From: Mycobacterium sp. BK086
GTDB lineage: Bacteria > Actinomycetota > Actinomycetes > Mycobacteriales > Mycobacteriaceae
Length of the DNA stretch: 64,000 nt
Assembly (NCBI GenBank): GCA_004362315.1
Contig: SNWL01000003.1
Location: 1,116,001 to 1,180,000, forward strand
Direction: 5' to 3'
Shown: positions 17,760-26,029 of the stretch, one piece after another
Position numbering within the stretch: the first letter of the stretch is position 1
Layout of the letters: each line of letters opens with the position of its first letter
Program-made: the position numbers and the translations under genes
The notes under the pieces: model-generated
What the model saw: only the letters and a program-made list of their open reading frames with translations
Databases searched by the model: none
What the model was told of the DNA's origin: nothing

Positions 17760-19117
17760 CTGCGGCGCGATCGAGACCGCGACAGCACCACCAGCCCGGC
17801 CACCAGCAGCGGCGCGGCGATGATCGCCAGAATCGTGTTGATGCCACTGCCGGTTCCGAAGCCGTTGTCCTGCAACGCTTCCAGCGCGGTGCCCGCCACC
17901 GCTATCCCGACGCCGGCGACCGTGACGAGAAATGTCAGTGTGACACCGGCGGCTCCCCCGGCACGCTCCGGTGCGACGACGGCCTGTGTCGCAACGGTCG
18001 TGAAGGCGTACACCAAGCCCATCGTGAAACCACAGGCTGTCAGCGCCGCGACGTACACCACCGAATTATTCGCTGCGGCCAGCGATCCCAGCGCCACCGC
18101 AGCTGCCGTACATCCGGTACCCATGACCGCGATCGGCGAACGTCGGGCGGCGAGCCGGCCCGAGACCACGCCACCCAGTGCCGCACCTGCCGACGGGCCG
18201 AGGAACAACAAACCCGCCACCAGCGGCGTGAGTCCGCGGACCTGTTGGAGATTCAGCGTCGACAGGAACACCGTCACCGCATAGGCGACATTGGCCACCG
18301 TGCCCGCAGCCACCAAGACGACGAAGCCGCCGTTGTTCAACAGCGAGAGATCCAACAGCGGCCAGCGCGTGTGCCGCTCGACGACGACGAAAACCGCGAG
18401 CAGGGCGACCGCCGCGGCGAACGCACCGACAGTCGCCGTCGACGTCCATCCCCAAGACGGCGCACGATCGACGGTCAGCGTGAAAAGCCCGACGCCCGAG
18501 GTGATCAGCGCAAGACCGGGCAGGTCCAGGCGGCGCGGCACGGTGTGGTCGAACGTCTCAGGCACCGCCAGCGCGCCGAGGATCAAGGACACCACCGCGA
18601 ACGGGACCAGGAGCCAGAACACCGCCCGCCAGCCCAGCGTGTCGGTCAAAACGCCACCGACCACCGGGCCTGCCGCGTTCCCCAGACCGGCGATCCCGTA
18701 GGCCAAACCGATTGCCCGGCTTGACTCTTGCGCCGAGTAGGCATTCGTCAGCACACTGACCGACACCGGGAAGATCAACGCCGCCCCGATCCCCTGCACC
18801 GCGCGGGCGGCGATCAGAAGCCCGGCATCCGGTGCGATCGCGCAGCCGACCGACGCCACCCCGAACAGCGCGATGCCCGCCAGCAGCGCGCGACGGCGGC
18901 CGAAGATGTCACCGATGCGGCCCGCGGGCACCATGAACGCCCCGAGGGTGAGCATGTAGACACTGATCACCCACTGCAGGTCCGTGGTGGTGGTGTCCAG
19001 GTCGGCGGCGATACGTGGCAGCGCCAGGTTCACCGCGAAGTAGTCGATCTGGACGCAGAACAGGGCGATCGAGACAGCGGCCAGAATCCATTTCGAGCCC
19101 CAACGGTCGCCGGTCAC
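17756..19117 (-). CDS. MFS drug/solute exporter, 14-helix DHA2 type
   Basis: This 453-residue membrane protein starts at GTG 19117 (TGDRWGSKWILAAVSIALFC); the frame stays open for 35 more codons without homology. The MFS motif A is seen as GRIGDIFGRRRALLAG (about residue 68), and motif C-like GNAAGPVVGGVLTDTLGWRAVFW lies near 140-160. The helix count and the late LVTVAGVGIAVAG region fit the EmrB/QacA (DHA2) group of proton-driven exporters. The substrate is unknown. It is divergent from the phosphotransferase gene at 19165, only 47 bases away, and converges on the dipeptidase gene with a 4-base overlap. Confidence 0.85.
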   Translation of the reverse strand: MTGDRWGSKWILAAVSIALFCVQIDYFAVNLALPRIAADLDTTTTDLQWVISVYMLTLGAFMVPAGRIGDIFGRRRALLAGIALFGVASVGCAIAPDAGLLIAARAVQGIGAALIFPVSVSVLTNAYSAQESSRAIGLAYGIAGLGNAAGPVVGGVLTDTLGWRAVFWLLVPFAVVSLILGALAVPETFDHTVPRRLDLPGLALITSGVGLFTLTVDRAPSWGWTSTATVGAFAAAVALLAVFVVVERHTRWPLLDLSLLNNGGFVVLVAAGTVANVAYAVTVFLSTLNLQQVRGLTPLVAGLLFLGPSAGAALGGVVSGRLAARRSPIAVMGTGCTAAAVALGSLAAANNSVVYVAALTACGFTMGLVYAFTTVATQAVVAPERAGGAAGVTLTFLVTVAGVGIAVAGTALEALQDNGFGTGSGINTILAIIAAPLLVAGLVVLSRSRSRRS

Positions 19118-19164
19118 GGCATCACGATACGGCGCACGCGCACTTCGTTGTAGCGTGCCTTGAT

Positions 19165-20229
19165 GTGGGCGAACCCGAACTGATTGCGCCGTTGGCGGTT
19201 CATCGTTTTGACACCGAATCATTGGCGCGTTACCTGAGTCCGCGGTTGCCGGGGTTCGACGAACCGTTCGACGTGTCCCAATTCCAAGGCGGCCAGAGCA
19301 ATCCGACGTTTCACCTGCGCACCTCCGCGGGCGATTACGTGTTGCGCAAGAAGCCGCCAGGCAAGCTGCTGCCGCGTGCGCACGACGTCGAACGCGAACA
19401 CCGGATCATCTCGGCACTGGCCGGAAGTGAGGTGCCGGTGCCCGAAGCCCGACTGTTGTGCACCGATGACTCGGTAGTCGGGACACCGTTCTTCGTGATG
19501 GATTACGTCCGGGGACGGATGTATCCCGACCGGGTGATGCGTGAGGGCACCCCCGACGAGCGTCGGGCGATCTACACCGATCTCGCGCGGGTGCTGGGTC
19601 TGCTTCACCGCGTCGACTGGCGCGCATGCGGGCTGGAGGGTTTCGGCAAGCCCAGTGGCTATATGCAACGCCAGCTGGCGCTGTGGACCAAGCAGTGGGA
19701 CGCCGTTCGCGCCGAGGACAACCAGGATATGGACAGACTGGCCGAGTGGCTGGCCAGGCATCTACCCGCCGAAGAGGACGACTCGTGCATCGCCCACGGT
19801 GACTACCGGCTGGGCAACGTGCTGATCCACCCGACTGAGCCGCGCATCGTCGCGGTGCTCGATTGGGAGCTCTCCACGATCGGGCACCCGCTCGCCGATC
19901 TCGGATATACGTGTATCACTTACCATTTCGCGGCCGGGAGCAGCGGACTGTCCGGTCTGCTCGGCGAAGACTTCAGCCACACCGGCATTCCCGACCAGGA
20001 GACTTTTGTCGCGGACTACGCCCGATATGCCGAGTGCGAGCCACCCGAAGGGCTGACGGCGTTCGTGGTGTTCTCGATGTTCCGGCTCGCCGCGATCACC
20101 GCAGGCGTGTGGCGGCGCGGCCTCGACGGGAACGCGGCCGATGCGCGGGCGGCATCATCGGAATTCCGGGACCGGTACCGCGATTTGGCCAGTACCGCAT
20201 GGTCGCTCGCGCATGCGGGCGCGTCTTAG
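19165..20229 (+). CDS. Phosphotransferase family protein (ACAD10/11-like APH domain)
   Basis: This 354-residue aminoglycoside-phosphotransferase-fold protein reads FQGGQSNPTFHL (nucleotide loop), YVLRKKPPGKLLPRAHDVEREHR-like lysine region near residue 55-75, IAHGDYRLGNVLIH (catalytic loop with Asp and Asn) and VAVLDWELSTIGHPLADLGY (metal-binding Asp). This is the subgroup fused to acyl-CoA dehydrogenases in ACAD10/11, which phosphorylates 4-hydroxyacyl-CoAs so that they can be dehydrated into beta-oxidation intermediates. A similar role here is inference. The start GTG 19165 was picked because homology begins there; ATG 19163 is out of frame. Confidence 0.85.
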   Translation: MGEPELIAPLAVHRFDTESLARYLSPRLPGFDEPFDVSQFQGGQSNPTFHLRTSAGDYVLRKKPPGKLLPRAHDVEREHRIISALAGSEVPVPEARLLCTDDSVVGTPFFVMDYVRGRMYPDRVMREGTPDERRAIYTDLARVLGLLHRVDWRACGLEGFGKPSGYMQRQLALWTKQWDAVRAEDNQDMDRLAEWLARHLPAEEDDSCIAHGDYRLGNVLIHPTEPRIVAVLDWELSTIGHPLADLGYTCITYHFAAGSSGLSGLLGEDFSHTGIPDQETFVADYARYAECEPPEGLTAFVVFSMFRLAAITAGVWRRGLDGNAADARAASSEFRDRYRDLASTAWSLAHAGAS

Positions 20230-20855
20230 CTCTCGTTCTCGGCGATCATCCGCTGTGCGGTGGCATACAGCGCCTGCCCGTGGATTTCGAACATCGCGAC
20301 GAGATCGACACTGTCGCCGCCGACCTCCTTGGCGATGAACAGCCCGTCGGCACCGGCAATGGCGTACGTCGCCAATTGATGCACCTGAGCCTCGGTCAGA
20401 CCCACTGCCAGATCATTGAGACTGCGCGTCAGTGCGCCGAAGGCTTGCTCGCGAACCTGGACGAACATCGCCCGCGCGCGGGGCTCGACCGGGCGCCGCT
20501 CCAGGGCGAGCATCAAGCCCAGACGCAGGAAGTCCGGTGAATCCATGATCGCCTTGGCGGTGCCGGCGGCCACCTCCACAAGCCGGTCGATGGCGACCAG
20601 ATCCTCGGGCAGCTGCCACACCTTCAGCCAGTTGTTGAAGCTGCGCTCGATGACGGCCGCGATCAGGTCGTCCTTGTCCTTGAAATGCCAGTAGATCGAG
20701 CTCGCCGGTAGGCCGCATTTGGTGCTCACGGCCCCGATGCTCGTGCCCTCGTAGCCGCGCTCCGCGGCGATCTCGGTGGCCGCGTCCAGGATTCGGGCGC
20801 GGGACAACTCGCCGTCGGCACGGCGCTGCCGGGTCTTCGGTTCCTTCGGGGCCAT
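20226..20855 (-). CDS. TetR-family regulator of the aromatic operon
   Basis: This 209-residue TetR protein has its helix-turn-helix in residues about 20-65 (SRARILDAATEIAAERGYEG, then SIGAVSTKCGLPASSIYWHFKDK). The all-alpha C-terminal domain would bind the effector. The ATG at 20855 was preferred over GTG 20864 because AGAGGTGG lies 7 bases upstream. It is divergent from the MhpA-like gene, and the 83-base gap carries palindromic operator sequences (20875-20910), so it probably represses both itself and the operon. The effector is unknown, plausibly an aromatic pathway substrate or CoA ester. Confidence 0.87.
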   Translation of the reverse strand: MAPKEPKTRQRRADGELSRARILDAATEIAAERGYEGTSIGAVSTKCGLPASSIYWHFKDKDDLIAAVIERSFNNWLKVWQLPEDLVAIDRLVEVAAGTAKAIMDSPDFLRLGLMLALERRPVEPRARAMFVQVREQAFGALTRSLNDLAVGLTEAQVHQLATYAIAGADGLFIAKEVGGDSVDLVAMFEIHGQALYATAQRMIAENES

Positions 20856-20874
20856 CGATTCCACCTCTTGACTC

Positions 20875-20910
20875 TGTAGTGATCACTACATTACCGTATC
20901 GATCACTACA
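20875..20910. promoter_or_regulatory. Probable TetR operator pair
   Basis: TGTAGTGATCACTACA (20875-20890) is a perfect 16-base palindrome. A second copy of the right half, GATCACTACA, lies at 20901-20910, exactly 20 bases downstream of the first GATCACTACA (20881-20890). Its left half (CGTATCGA) is a degenerate match. Both are centred in the gap between the divergent TetR and MhpA-like genes, as expected of an autoregulated TetR operator. Confidence 0.72.
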
Positions 20911-20938
20911 GAACAAGCTCAACGGATGAGAGCCCACC

Positions 20939-22513
20939 ATGAGTGACGCAGCCAGCTACGACGTCGCGATCGTCGGCTACGGCCCGGTCGGCGCCACCGC
21001 CGCCAACCTGTTGGGCCAGATGGGCCTGAATGTCGTTGTGATCGAACGTGATCCCGATATTTACTTCCGGGCCCGGGCCATTTCGACCGACGAGGAAGTG
21101 CTGCGGATCTGGCAGCAGGTCGGGCTCGCCGATCGTCTCAATGCCGATATGCAGCCGGGTGCCGGCGCCACCTTCGTCGATGCGGCCGGCGTACCGATCG
21201 CCAAGCTGCTGCCCGCCGACCGGGGTAACGGCCATCCACCACAGCAGTTCATCTACCAACCGGCCGTCGACCGGGTCCTGCGCGAAGGCGTCGACCGCTT
21301 CCCGAACGTCTCACTCCTTCTGGAACACGAGTGCCTGCGATTGATCCAGCACACCGATTCCGTCGAGCTCATGCTTGCCGACCTCACCCGCGACGAGTTC
21401 AAGCGCATCCGGGCCACCTACGTCATCGCGGCCGACGGCGGATCGAGCGCCATTCGCGGACAGCTGGGTATCGGCTTCACCGGCCGGACCTATTCGGAGC
21501 GCTGGATCGTCATCGACACGAAGGTCCTCGAAGAGTGGCCTGGACACGATCGCCTGCGTTTCCATTGCAACCCGGCGCGTCCGACCGTCGACTGCCCCAC
21601 TCCGCTGGGCCACCATCGTTGGGAATTCCCGGTCCGCGACCAGGAGGACGAGAAGGACCTCCTGACCGATGAGGCCATCTGGAAAGTCCTTGCCTACCAA
21701 GGCATCACCAAGGCGAACGTCGCGATCATCGGCTACGCCTGCTACAACCACCATGTCCGGTTCGCCGACCGGTGGCGGGTCGGCCGAATCTTCCTCGCCG
21801 GTGACGCCGCACACGCGATGCCGCCGTGGATCGGCCAAGGCATGTGTGCGGGCGTGCGCGATGTCGCGAACCTGTGCTGGAAATTGCACGCCGTGATCGC
21901 CGGTTCGCTACCGGACTCCGTCCTCGACACGTATCAGGACGAGCGCCTGCCGCACGTCAAGGAAGTCACCAACCGTGCAGTAAAGGTCGGCGAGATCATC
22001 ATCGAGCGCAGTCGCATGCGGTCGGCCGTGCGCAATCGATTCTTCCGCTTGGCCACCAAGATTCCGGCATTCACGACGTGGTTGCGCGACCATCGCTGGC
22101 TGCCTGACGCGCGCTATGCGGCCGGTCTGCTCGCGCACAATCGCAATCCGGCGGCGGGCTGGCTGATCCCCCAGCCGTGGGTGACTGACGAAAAGGGCGA
22201 GCACGTGCGCTTCGACGACGTCATTGGCGGCCGATGGGCCGTGCTGTACACCGGCGCGGAACGCCCGTGGCACGAGTGGCGCTCGGCCGGGGTATCCGCC
22301 TACCGGATCGTGCCGTCCGGGGGGAGCCCGGGCGCCGACCGCATCGTCGACCGCGACGGCACACTGACCGCCTGGATGGACAGGAAGAGGGCAACGGTCG
22401 TGGTCGTCCGGCCCGACGGATTCATCTACGCCGCCGCAAGCGACGGCCAGCCACTTCCCCTACCACCGACCGGGTTCACCAGCCCGGCCATCCGAGCGAA
22501 GGACCACGCATGA
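20939..22513 (+). CDS. FAD-dependent aromatic hydroxylase, MhpA-like
   Basis: This 524-residue class A flavoprotein monooxygenase has the FAD loop VAIVGYGPVGATAANLLG (residues 9-26), the central ADGGSSAIRGQLGI and the GDAAHAMPPWIGQGMCAGVRD FAD-ribityl motif, given here across its known conserved core. It closely resembles 3-(3-hydroxyphenyl)propionate/3-hydroxycinnamate hydroxylases, which add a second hydroxyl ortho to a phenol to make a catechol. As first gene of a four-gene operon with a ring-cleavage dioxygenase and a hydrolase, it should generate the catecholic substrate. The ATG follows GAGAGCCCACC; translation is coupled to the next gene by an ATGA overlap. Confidence 0.85.
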   Translation: MSDAASYDVAIVGYGPVGATAANLLGQMGLNVVVIERDPDIYFRARAISTDEEVLRIWQQVGLADRLNADMQPGAGATFVDAAGVPIAKLLPADRGNGHPPQQFIYQPAVDRVLREGVDRFPNVSLLLEHECLRLIQHTDSVELMLADLTRDEFKRIRATYVIAADGGSSAIRGQLGIGFTGRTYSERWIVIDTKVLEEWPGHDRLRFHCNPARPTVDCPTPLGHHRWEFPVRDQEDEKDLLTDEAIWKVLAYQGITKANVAIIGYACYNHHVRFADRWRVGRIFLAGDAAHAMPPWIGQGMCAGVRDVANLCWKLHAVIAGSLPDSVLDTYQDERLPHVKEVTNRAVKVGEIIIERSRMRSAVRNRFFRLATKIPAFTTWLRDHRWLPDARYAAGLLAHNRNPAAGWLIPQPWVTDEKGEHVRFDDVIGGRWAVLYTGAERPWHEWRSAGVSAYRIVPSGGSPGADRIVDRDGTLTAWMDRKRATVVVVRPDGFIYAAASDGQPLPLPPTGFTSPAIRAKDHA

Positions 22514-23373
22514 CCACGTTCATCTCCGAATACCTCGTCCGCGTGAACGGCCACGATATCTTCGTCGCCGAAAAGGGCAGTGGCCCTGTGATTGTCATGC
22601 TGCACGGCGGCGGGCCCGGCGCCTCTGGACTTTCGAATTACTCACGCAACATCGACGCACTCGCCGAGCACTTCCGGGTCGTCGTGCCGGACATGCCGGG
22701 CTACGGCCGCTCCAGCAAGCACGTCGATCACAGCGATCCGTTCGGCTATCTGGCCGACACCATGCGAGGCCTGATGGACGAATTGGGTTTACTGTCAGCC
22801 CATCTGGTCGGCAATTCCTACGGTGGGGCCGCAGCGCTGCGGCTGGCCCTGGACACCCCGCAACGCGTCGGCAAGCTGGTGCTGATGGGCCCGGGCGGCA
22901 TCGGTACCACCCGCGGCCTTCCGACCCCGGGGCTGAAAAGCCTGCTCTCGTATTACGGCGGGGACGGGCCGAGTCGCGAGAAGCTCTCCGCGTTCATCCG
23001 CACCTACCTGGTCTATGACGGCGCCGCGGTGCCCGACGACCTGATCGAGCTGCGCTACCAGGCCTCCCTTGATCCGGACGTGGTGGCCAATCCGCCGTTG
23101 CGGCGGCCGTCGGGCCTGCGCACGCTGTGGCGGATGGACCTGACCCGCGACAAGCGCCTCACGACACTACCCAACCCCACCCTGGTGCTGTGGGGCCGCG
23201 ACGACAAGGTCAACCGCCCCGCCGGCGGACCGCTGCTGCAGCGACTCATGCCCAACGCCGAACTGGTGATGACGTCGCACACCGGACACTGGATGCAGTG
23301 GGAACGCGCGGAGCTGTTCAACCGGCTGGTCGCCGACTTCCTCTCCCCCGAATCAGATCTGGCGATCGCATGA
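22510..23373 (+). CDS. Meta-cleavage product hydrolase, MhpC/BphD-like
   Basis: This 287-residue alpha/beta hydrolase has the oxyanion motif HGGGPGASG (32-40), the nucleophile elbow GNSYGG with S103, the acid D232 in WGRDDKV and the general-base H260 in TGHWMQWE. HGGGPGA is diagnostic for C-C hydrolases that split 2-hydroxy-6-oxo-dienoates made by extradiol dioxygenases. The product would be 2-hydroxypenta-2,4-dienoate plus a carboxylic acid. ATGA overlaps on both sides tie it to the monooxygenase and dioxygenase. It is also related to HsaD of sterol ring degradation. Confidence 0.88.
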   Translation: MTTFISEYLVRVNGHDIFVAEKGSGPVIVMLHGGGPGASGLSNYSRNIDALAEHFRVVVPDMPGYGRSSKHVDHSDPFGYLADTMRGLMDELGLLSAHLVGNSYGGAAALRLALDTPQRVGKLVLMGPGGIGTTRGLPTPGLKSLLSYYGGDGPSREKLSAFIRTYLVYDGAAVPDDLIELRYQASLDPDVVANPPLRRPSGLRTLWRMDLTRDKRLTTLPNPTLVLWGRDDKVNRPAGGPLLQRLMPNAELVMTSHTGHWMQWERAELFNRLVADFLSPESDLAIA

Positions 23374-24368
23374 ACGTCTTCGGCAGAGTCCGCCTCGGCT
23401 ACCTCGTCATCGAGACCGAAAAGTTCGCCGACTGGCGCAGATTCGGCCGCGACGCCATCGGCATGCACCTCGACGAGAGTCGGTCCGACGCCATGCGATT
23501 TCGTCTGGACGACAACACCTGCCGCTTTCTGCTTACGCGCGGCCCTGCCGAGGACACCACCGCACTGGGCTGGGAGATCGACGATCACGCCACCTTCGAG
23601 GCCATCGAGGCACGTGTCCGCAGCCACGGGGTGCTCGTGACCGCCGGTGCCGCCGAGGAGGCTGCCCTGCGCGGTGTCGAGCGATTCGCCCGCTTCCCCG
23701 GCCCGAACGGACTGGCCCAGGAGATCTACGTCAACCCTCGCATCGGCGCCGAACCGTTGCGGCTCGGCGCCAGTGGTGGATTCGTCACCGGCGCCGCTGG
23801 GATGGGGCACGTCGCGATCGCCACCAAACGCCCGCACGAGATGCGCGGTTACTACAGCACGGTGTTCGACGCCCGCCTATCCGACTACATCGACGAGACG
23901 ATCAGCGGCCTCAAGTTCAAGATCCGGTTCCTGCGCGTCAATGAACGTCACCACACCGTCGCGATCGCCGCGACGACCCGTCTACCGCTCAACCCGATAC
24001 GCACCAGAATTCAGCACTGCAACGTACAGGTAGCCGGTCTGGACGATATGACCGAAGCCCACTACCGGGTCAAGCAACTCGGATTCGACATCGCGCTGTC
24101 GGTCGGCCAGCACACCAACGACAAAGAGCTCTCGTTCTATGCAGTCAGCCCGTCGGGATTCGAATGGGAGGTCGGCTGGAACCCGATCGTGGTCGACGAA
24201 TCGACCTGGGAGCCAACCACTTACCAAGGAATCAGCATCTGGGGACACACACCCGAGGGGCAGAATATCGTCGAAACATTCGGACGGTTCAAGACCGGCG
24301 TGCACTCGGTCCTCCACCGCGAACCCACCGTGCCCGCCCTGGCCGGAGCCGGTATCGCCGACAGTTGA
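23370..24368 (+). CDS. Extradiol ring-cleavage dioxygenase (VOC, BphC/HsaC type)
   Basis: This 332-residue type I extradiol dioxygenase has two glyoxalase-like modules. Probable Fe(II) ligands in the second module are H147 (GMGHVAIAT), H216 (RIQHCNVQV) and E267 (PSGFEWEVGW). The adjacent catalytic histidine is H195 in NERHHTVAI. The C-terminal PSGF-x-x-E-x-G signature is that of BphC, HsaC and related catechol 2,3-dioxygenases. It would cleave the catechol made by the MhpA-like hydroxylase and feed the MhpC-like hydrolase. The gene starts in an ATGA overlap and ends 11 bases before the amidohydrolase. Confidence 0.88.
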   Translation: MNVFGRVRLGYLVIETEKFADWRRFGRDAIGMHLDESRSDAMRFRLDDNTCRFLLTRGPAEDTTALGWEIDDHATFEAIEARVRSHGVLVTAGAAEEAALRGVERFARFPGPNGLAQEIYVNPRIGAEPLRLGASGGFVTGAAGMGHVAIATKRPHEMRGYYSTVFDARLSDYIDETISGLKFKIRFLRVNERHHTVAIAATTRLPLNPIRTRIQHCNVQVAGLDDMTEAHYRVKQLGFDIALSVGQHTNDKELSFYAVSPSGFEWEVGWNPIVVDESTWEPTTYQGISIWGHTPEGQNIVETFGRFKTGVHSVLHREPTVPALAGAGIADS

Positions 24369-24379
24369 AAGGAACCGCC

Positions 24380-25411
24380 ATGGCACGTATCGATACCCAC
24401 GCCCACGCCATCCCCGCCGACTACCTGGCGGCGCTACGCAAGGCCGGAGTCTGCGACGCGGGCGGCCGAGAGATGCCCGCGTGGAGCCCGCAGGCGGCAC
24501 TGGCCGCGATGGCAGAACTGGATGTCTCGACCGCGATCCTGTCGGTGTCTGCGCCCGGCACCACGTTCCTCCCCCAGGCCGCCGACGCCGCCGCTCTGGC
24601 CAGGGACGTCAACGACTACGCCGCTTCGGTGGTGGCCGACAATCCAGACCGGTTCGGATTCTTCGCCACCCTGCCGATGCCACACGTCGAGCAAGCGACA
24701 GCCGAGGCAGTCCGCGCGCTCGACGATTTGCATGCCGACGGAGTGGTGTTGCTGGCCAACCACGCAGGTGTGTATATCGGCGAGGAAGGTCAGGATGAAC
24801 TGTTCGCTGCCCTCGACGCCCGCTGGGGCGTGGTGTTCATCCACCCCGCCGAGCTGCCGGGCCCGACAGTGCCCGGAGTCCTGCCGTGGGCCACCGACTT
24901 CCTTCTCGACACCTCGCGGGCTGCATATCTGTTGGTGCGCAACAATATCCGGCGACAGTATCCCAACATCAGGTTCATCCTCAGCCACGGCGGCGGTTTC
25001 GTGCCCTATGCGGCGCACCGGATGGCGCTGGCGATCATGAGTGAGACGGGCCGCAGCATCGCCGACATTCTCGACGATTTCTCGAGCTTCTACTTCGACA
25101 CCGCGTTGTCGTCCAGTGCGGCCGCCCTGCCGACACTGCTGTCCTTTGCCCAGCCCGGACACATCACGTTCGGATCCGACTTCCCGTTCGGGCCGGTCGT
25201 GGTCGGCAAGATGTTCGCCGCCGGTTTGGAGTCCCACCCCGGACTCGACGACAGGCATCTTGGGGCGATCGAGCGTGACAACGCGCTGCGCTTGTTTCCC
25301 CGTCTCGGCAGTGCCGCTCCGCTGGAGACGCCGTCAGTGCCCGATCGGGTCAAGCATGCGGCCAGCCGTCAGGCAATGCGGGCGGTAACCCGGTTGATCA
25401 GCACCCGCTGA
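24380..25411 (+). CDS. Amidohydrolase-2 family (ACMSD-like) decarboxylase/hydrolase
   Basis: This 343-residue TIM-barrel metalloenzyme belongs to the amidohydrolase-2 family. It has the metal-binding DTHAH (5-9), HPAELPG near residue 155, SHGGGFVPY near 200 and GSDFPFGP near 265. The ACMSD branch typically decarboxylates aromatic or dienoic acids such as 2-amino-3-carboxymuconate semialdehyde or gamma-resorcylate. In this operon it could remove a carboxyl group from an aromatic precursor or a ring-cleavage product. AAAGGAACC precedes the ATG. The usual MhpD/E/F genes do not follow. Confidence 0.83.
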   Translation: MARIDTHAHAIPADYLAALRKAGVCDAGGREMPAWSPQAALAAMAELDVSTAILSVSAPGTTFLPQAADAAALARDVNDYAASVVADNPDRFGFFATLPMPHVEQATAEAVRALDDLHADGVVLLANHAGVYIGEEGQDELFAALDARWGVVFIHPAELPGPTVPGVLPWATDFLLDTSRAAYLLVRNNIRRQYPNIRFILSHGGGFVPYAAHRMALAIMSETGRSIADILDDFSSFYFDTALSSSAAALPTLLSFAQPGHITFGSDFPFGPVVVGKMFAAGLESHPGLDDRHLGAIERDNALRLFPRLGSAAPLETPSVPDRVKHAASRQAMRAVTRLISTR

Positions 25412-25438
25412 GAACCATTGGCAAGCAACAGGACTGAT

Positions 25439-25633
25439 TCACCGATCGGTTCGCCGGCCGCGGGCGAGATCGTAGCCACCAAGCACGACAAAGACCGCAC
25501 CCGCCACCATGCCGATGATTCCGCCGGTGGTCGCGCCGTAGTGATACTCGACCCAACCCGCGATCACCATGATCAGGCCCAAGCCGAGGATGAGATACGG
25601 CTTGACTCGACTCTTCTGCTTTTCGCCGGTCAC
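25439..25633 (-). CDS. Small two-helix membrane protein
   Basis: From GTG 25633, with GGAGG 5-6 bases upstream, the product has 64 residues. A basic N-terminus (GEKQKSRVKPY) is followed by two membrane helices (LILGLGLIMVIAGWVEY and GIIGMVAGAVFVVLGGYDLA) and a basic end RGRRTDR. I do not recognise a characterised family. It lies 27 bases after the amidohydrolase stop on the opposite strand and is probably not part of that operon. Confidence 0.6.
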   Translation of the reverse strand: MTGEKQKSRVKPYLILGLGLIMVIAGWVEYHYGATTGGIIGMVAGAVFVVLGGYDLARGRRTDR

Positions 25634-25770
25634 TGCCACCTCCGTGCGTTCGACCAACAGAATTTTCAGCGTACGTCGTGACCAGGTGTGCGCCGCAAGT
25701 CAGCATTCGGCTGGTCCTCGGGTGTCAGGGGTGACTACCGGCCCGGCGGTTGTGGTGTCACGATGTTCTG

Positions 25771-26010
25771 ATGTGGTTGACCCTGCTCAAGATCCTGCTG
25801 GTGATATTCCTGGTGGGAAGCGCCGCGGTCATCGTGGTCGTCGGGGTTCGCCGGTCGCGGGCCAATCGCGGCGATCCGCGGTGGTCGCAACAGCATCAGG
25901 GCCAGCCCGGACATCTGGCTTCCATTCGCGGGATCATGCCGAAGACGCCACTGCCACCGCCGTTTTCGCACGGCGATACCGAGAACGACAACCCGGAACG
26001 ATCGGCCTGA
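25771..26010 (+). CDS. Small single-pass membrane protein, hypothetical
   Basis: This 79-residue protein starts MWLTLLKILLVIFLVGSAAV, one membrane helix (3-27), followed by a basic GVRRSRANRGDPRW and a polar, Pro-rich cytoplasmic-like tail. No enzyme motif is visible. The ATG at 25771 lies next to the helix; another ATG 21 bases upstream adds only MWCHDVL. It converges on the alpha/beta hydrolase gene. Codon use looks normal for the window, which supports a real gene, but there is no family evidence. Confidence 0.5.
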   Translation: MWLTLLKILLVIFLVGSAAVIVVVGVRRSRANRGDPRWSQQHQGQPGHLASIRGIMPKTPLPPPFSHGDTENDNPERSA

Positions 26011-26029
26011 GCCCCGGCACGGGCCGCAA

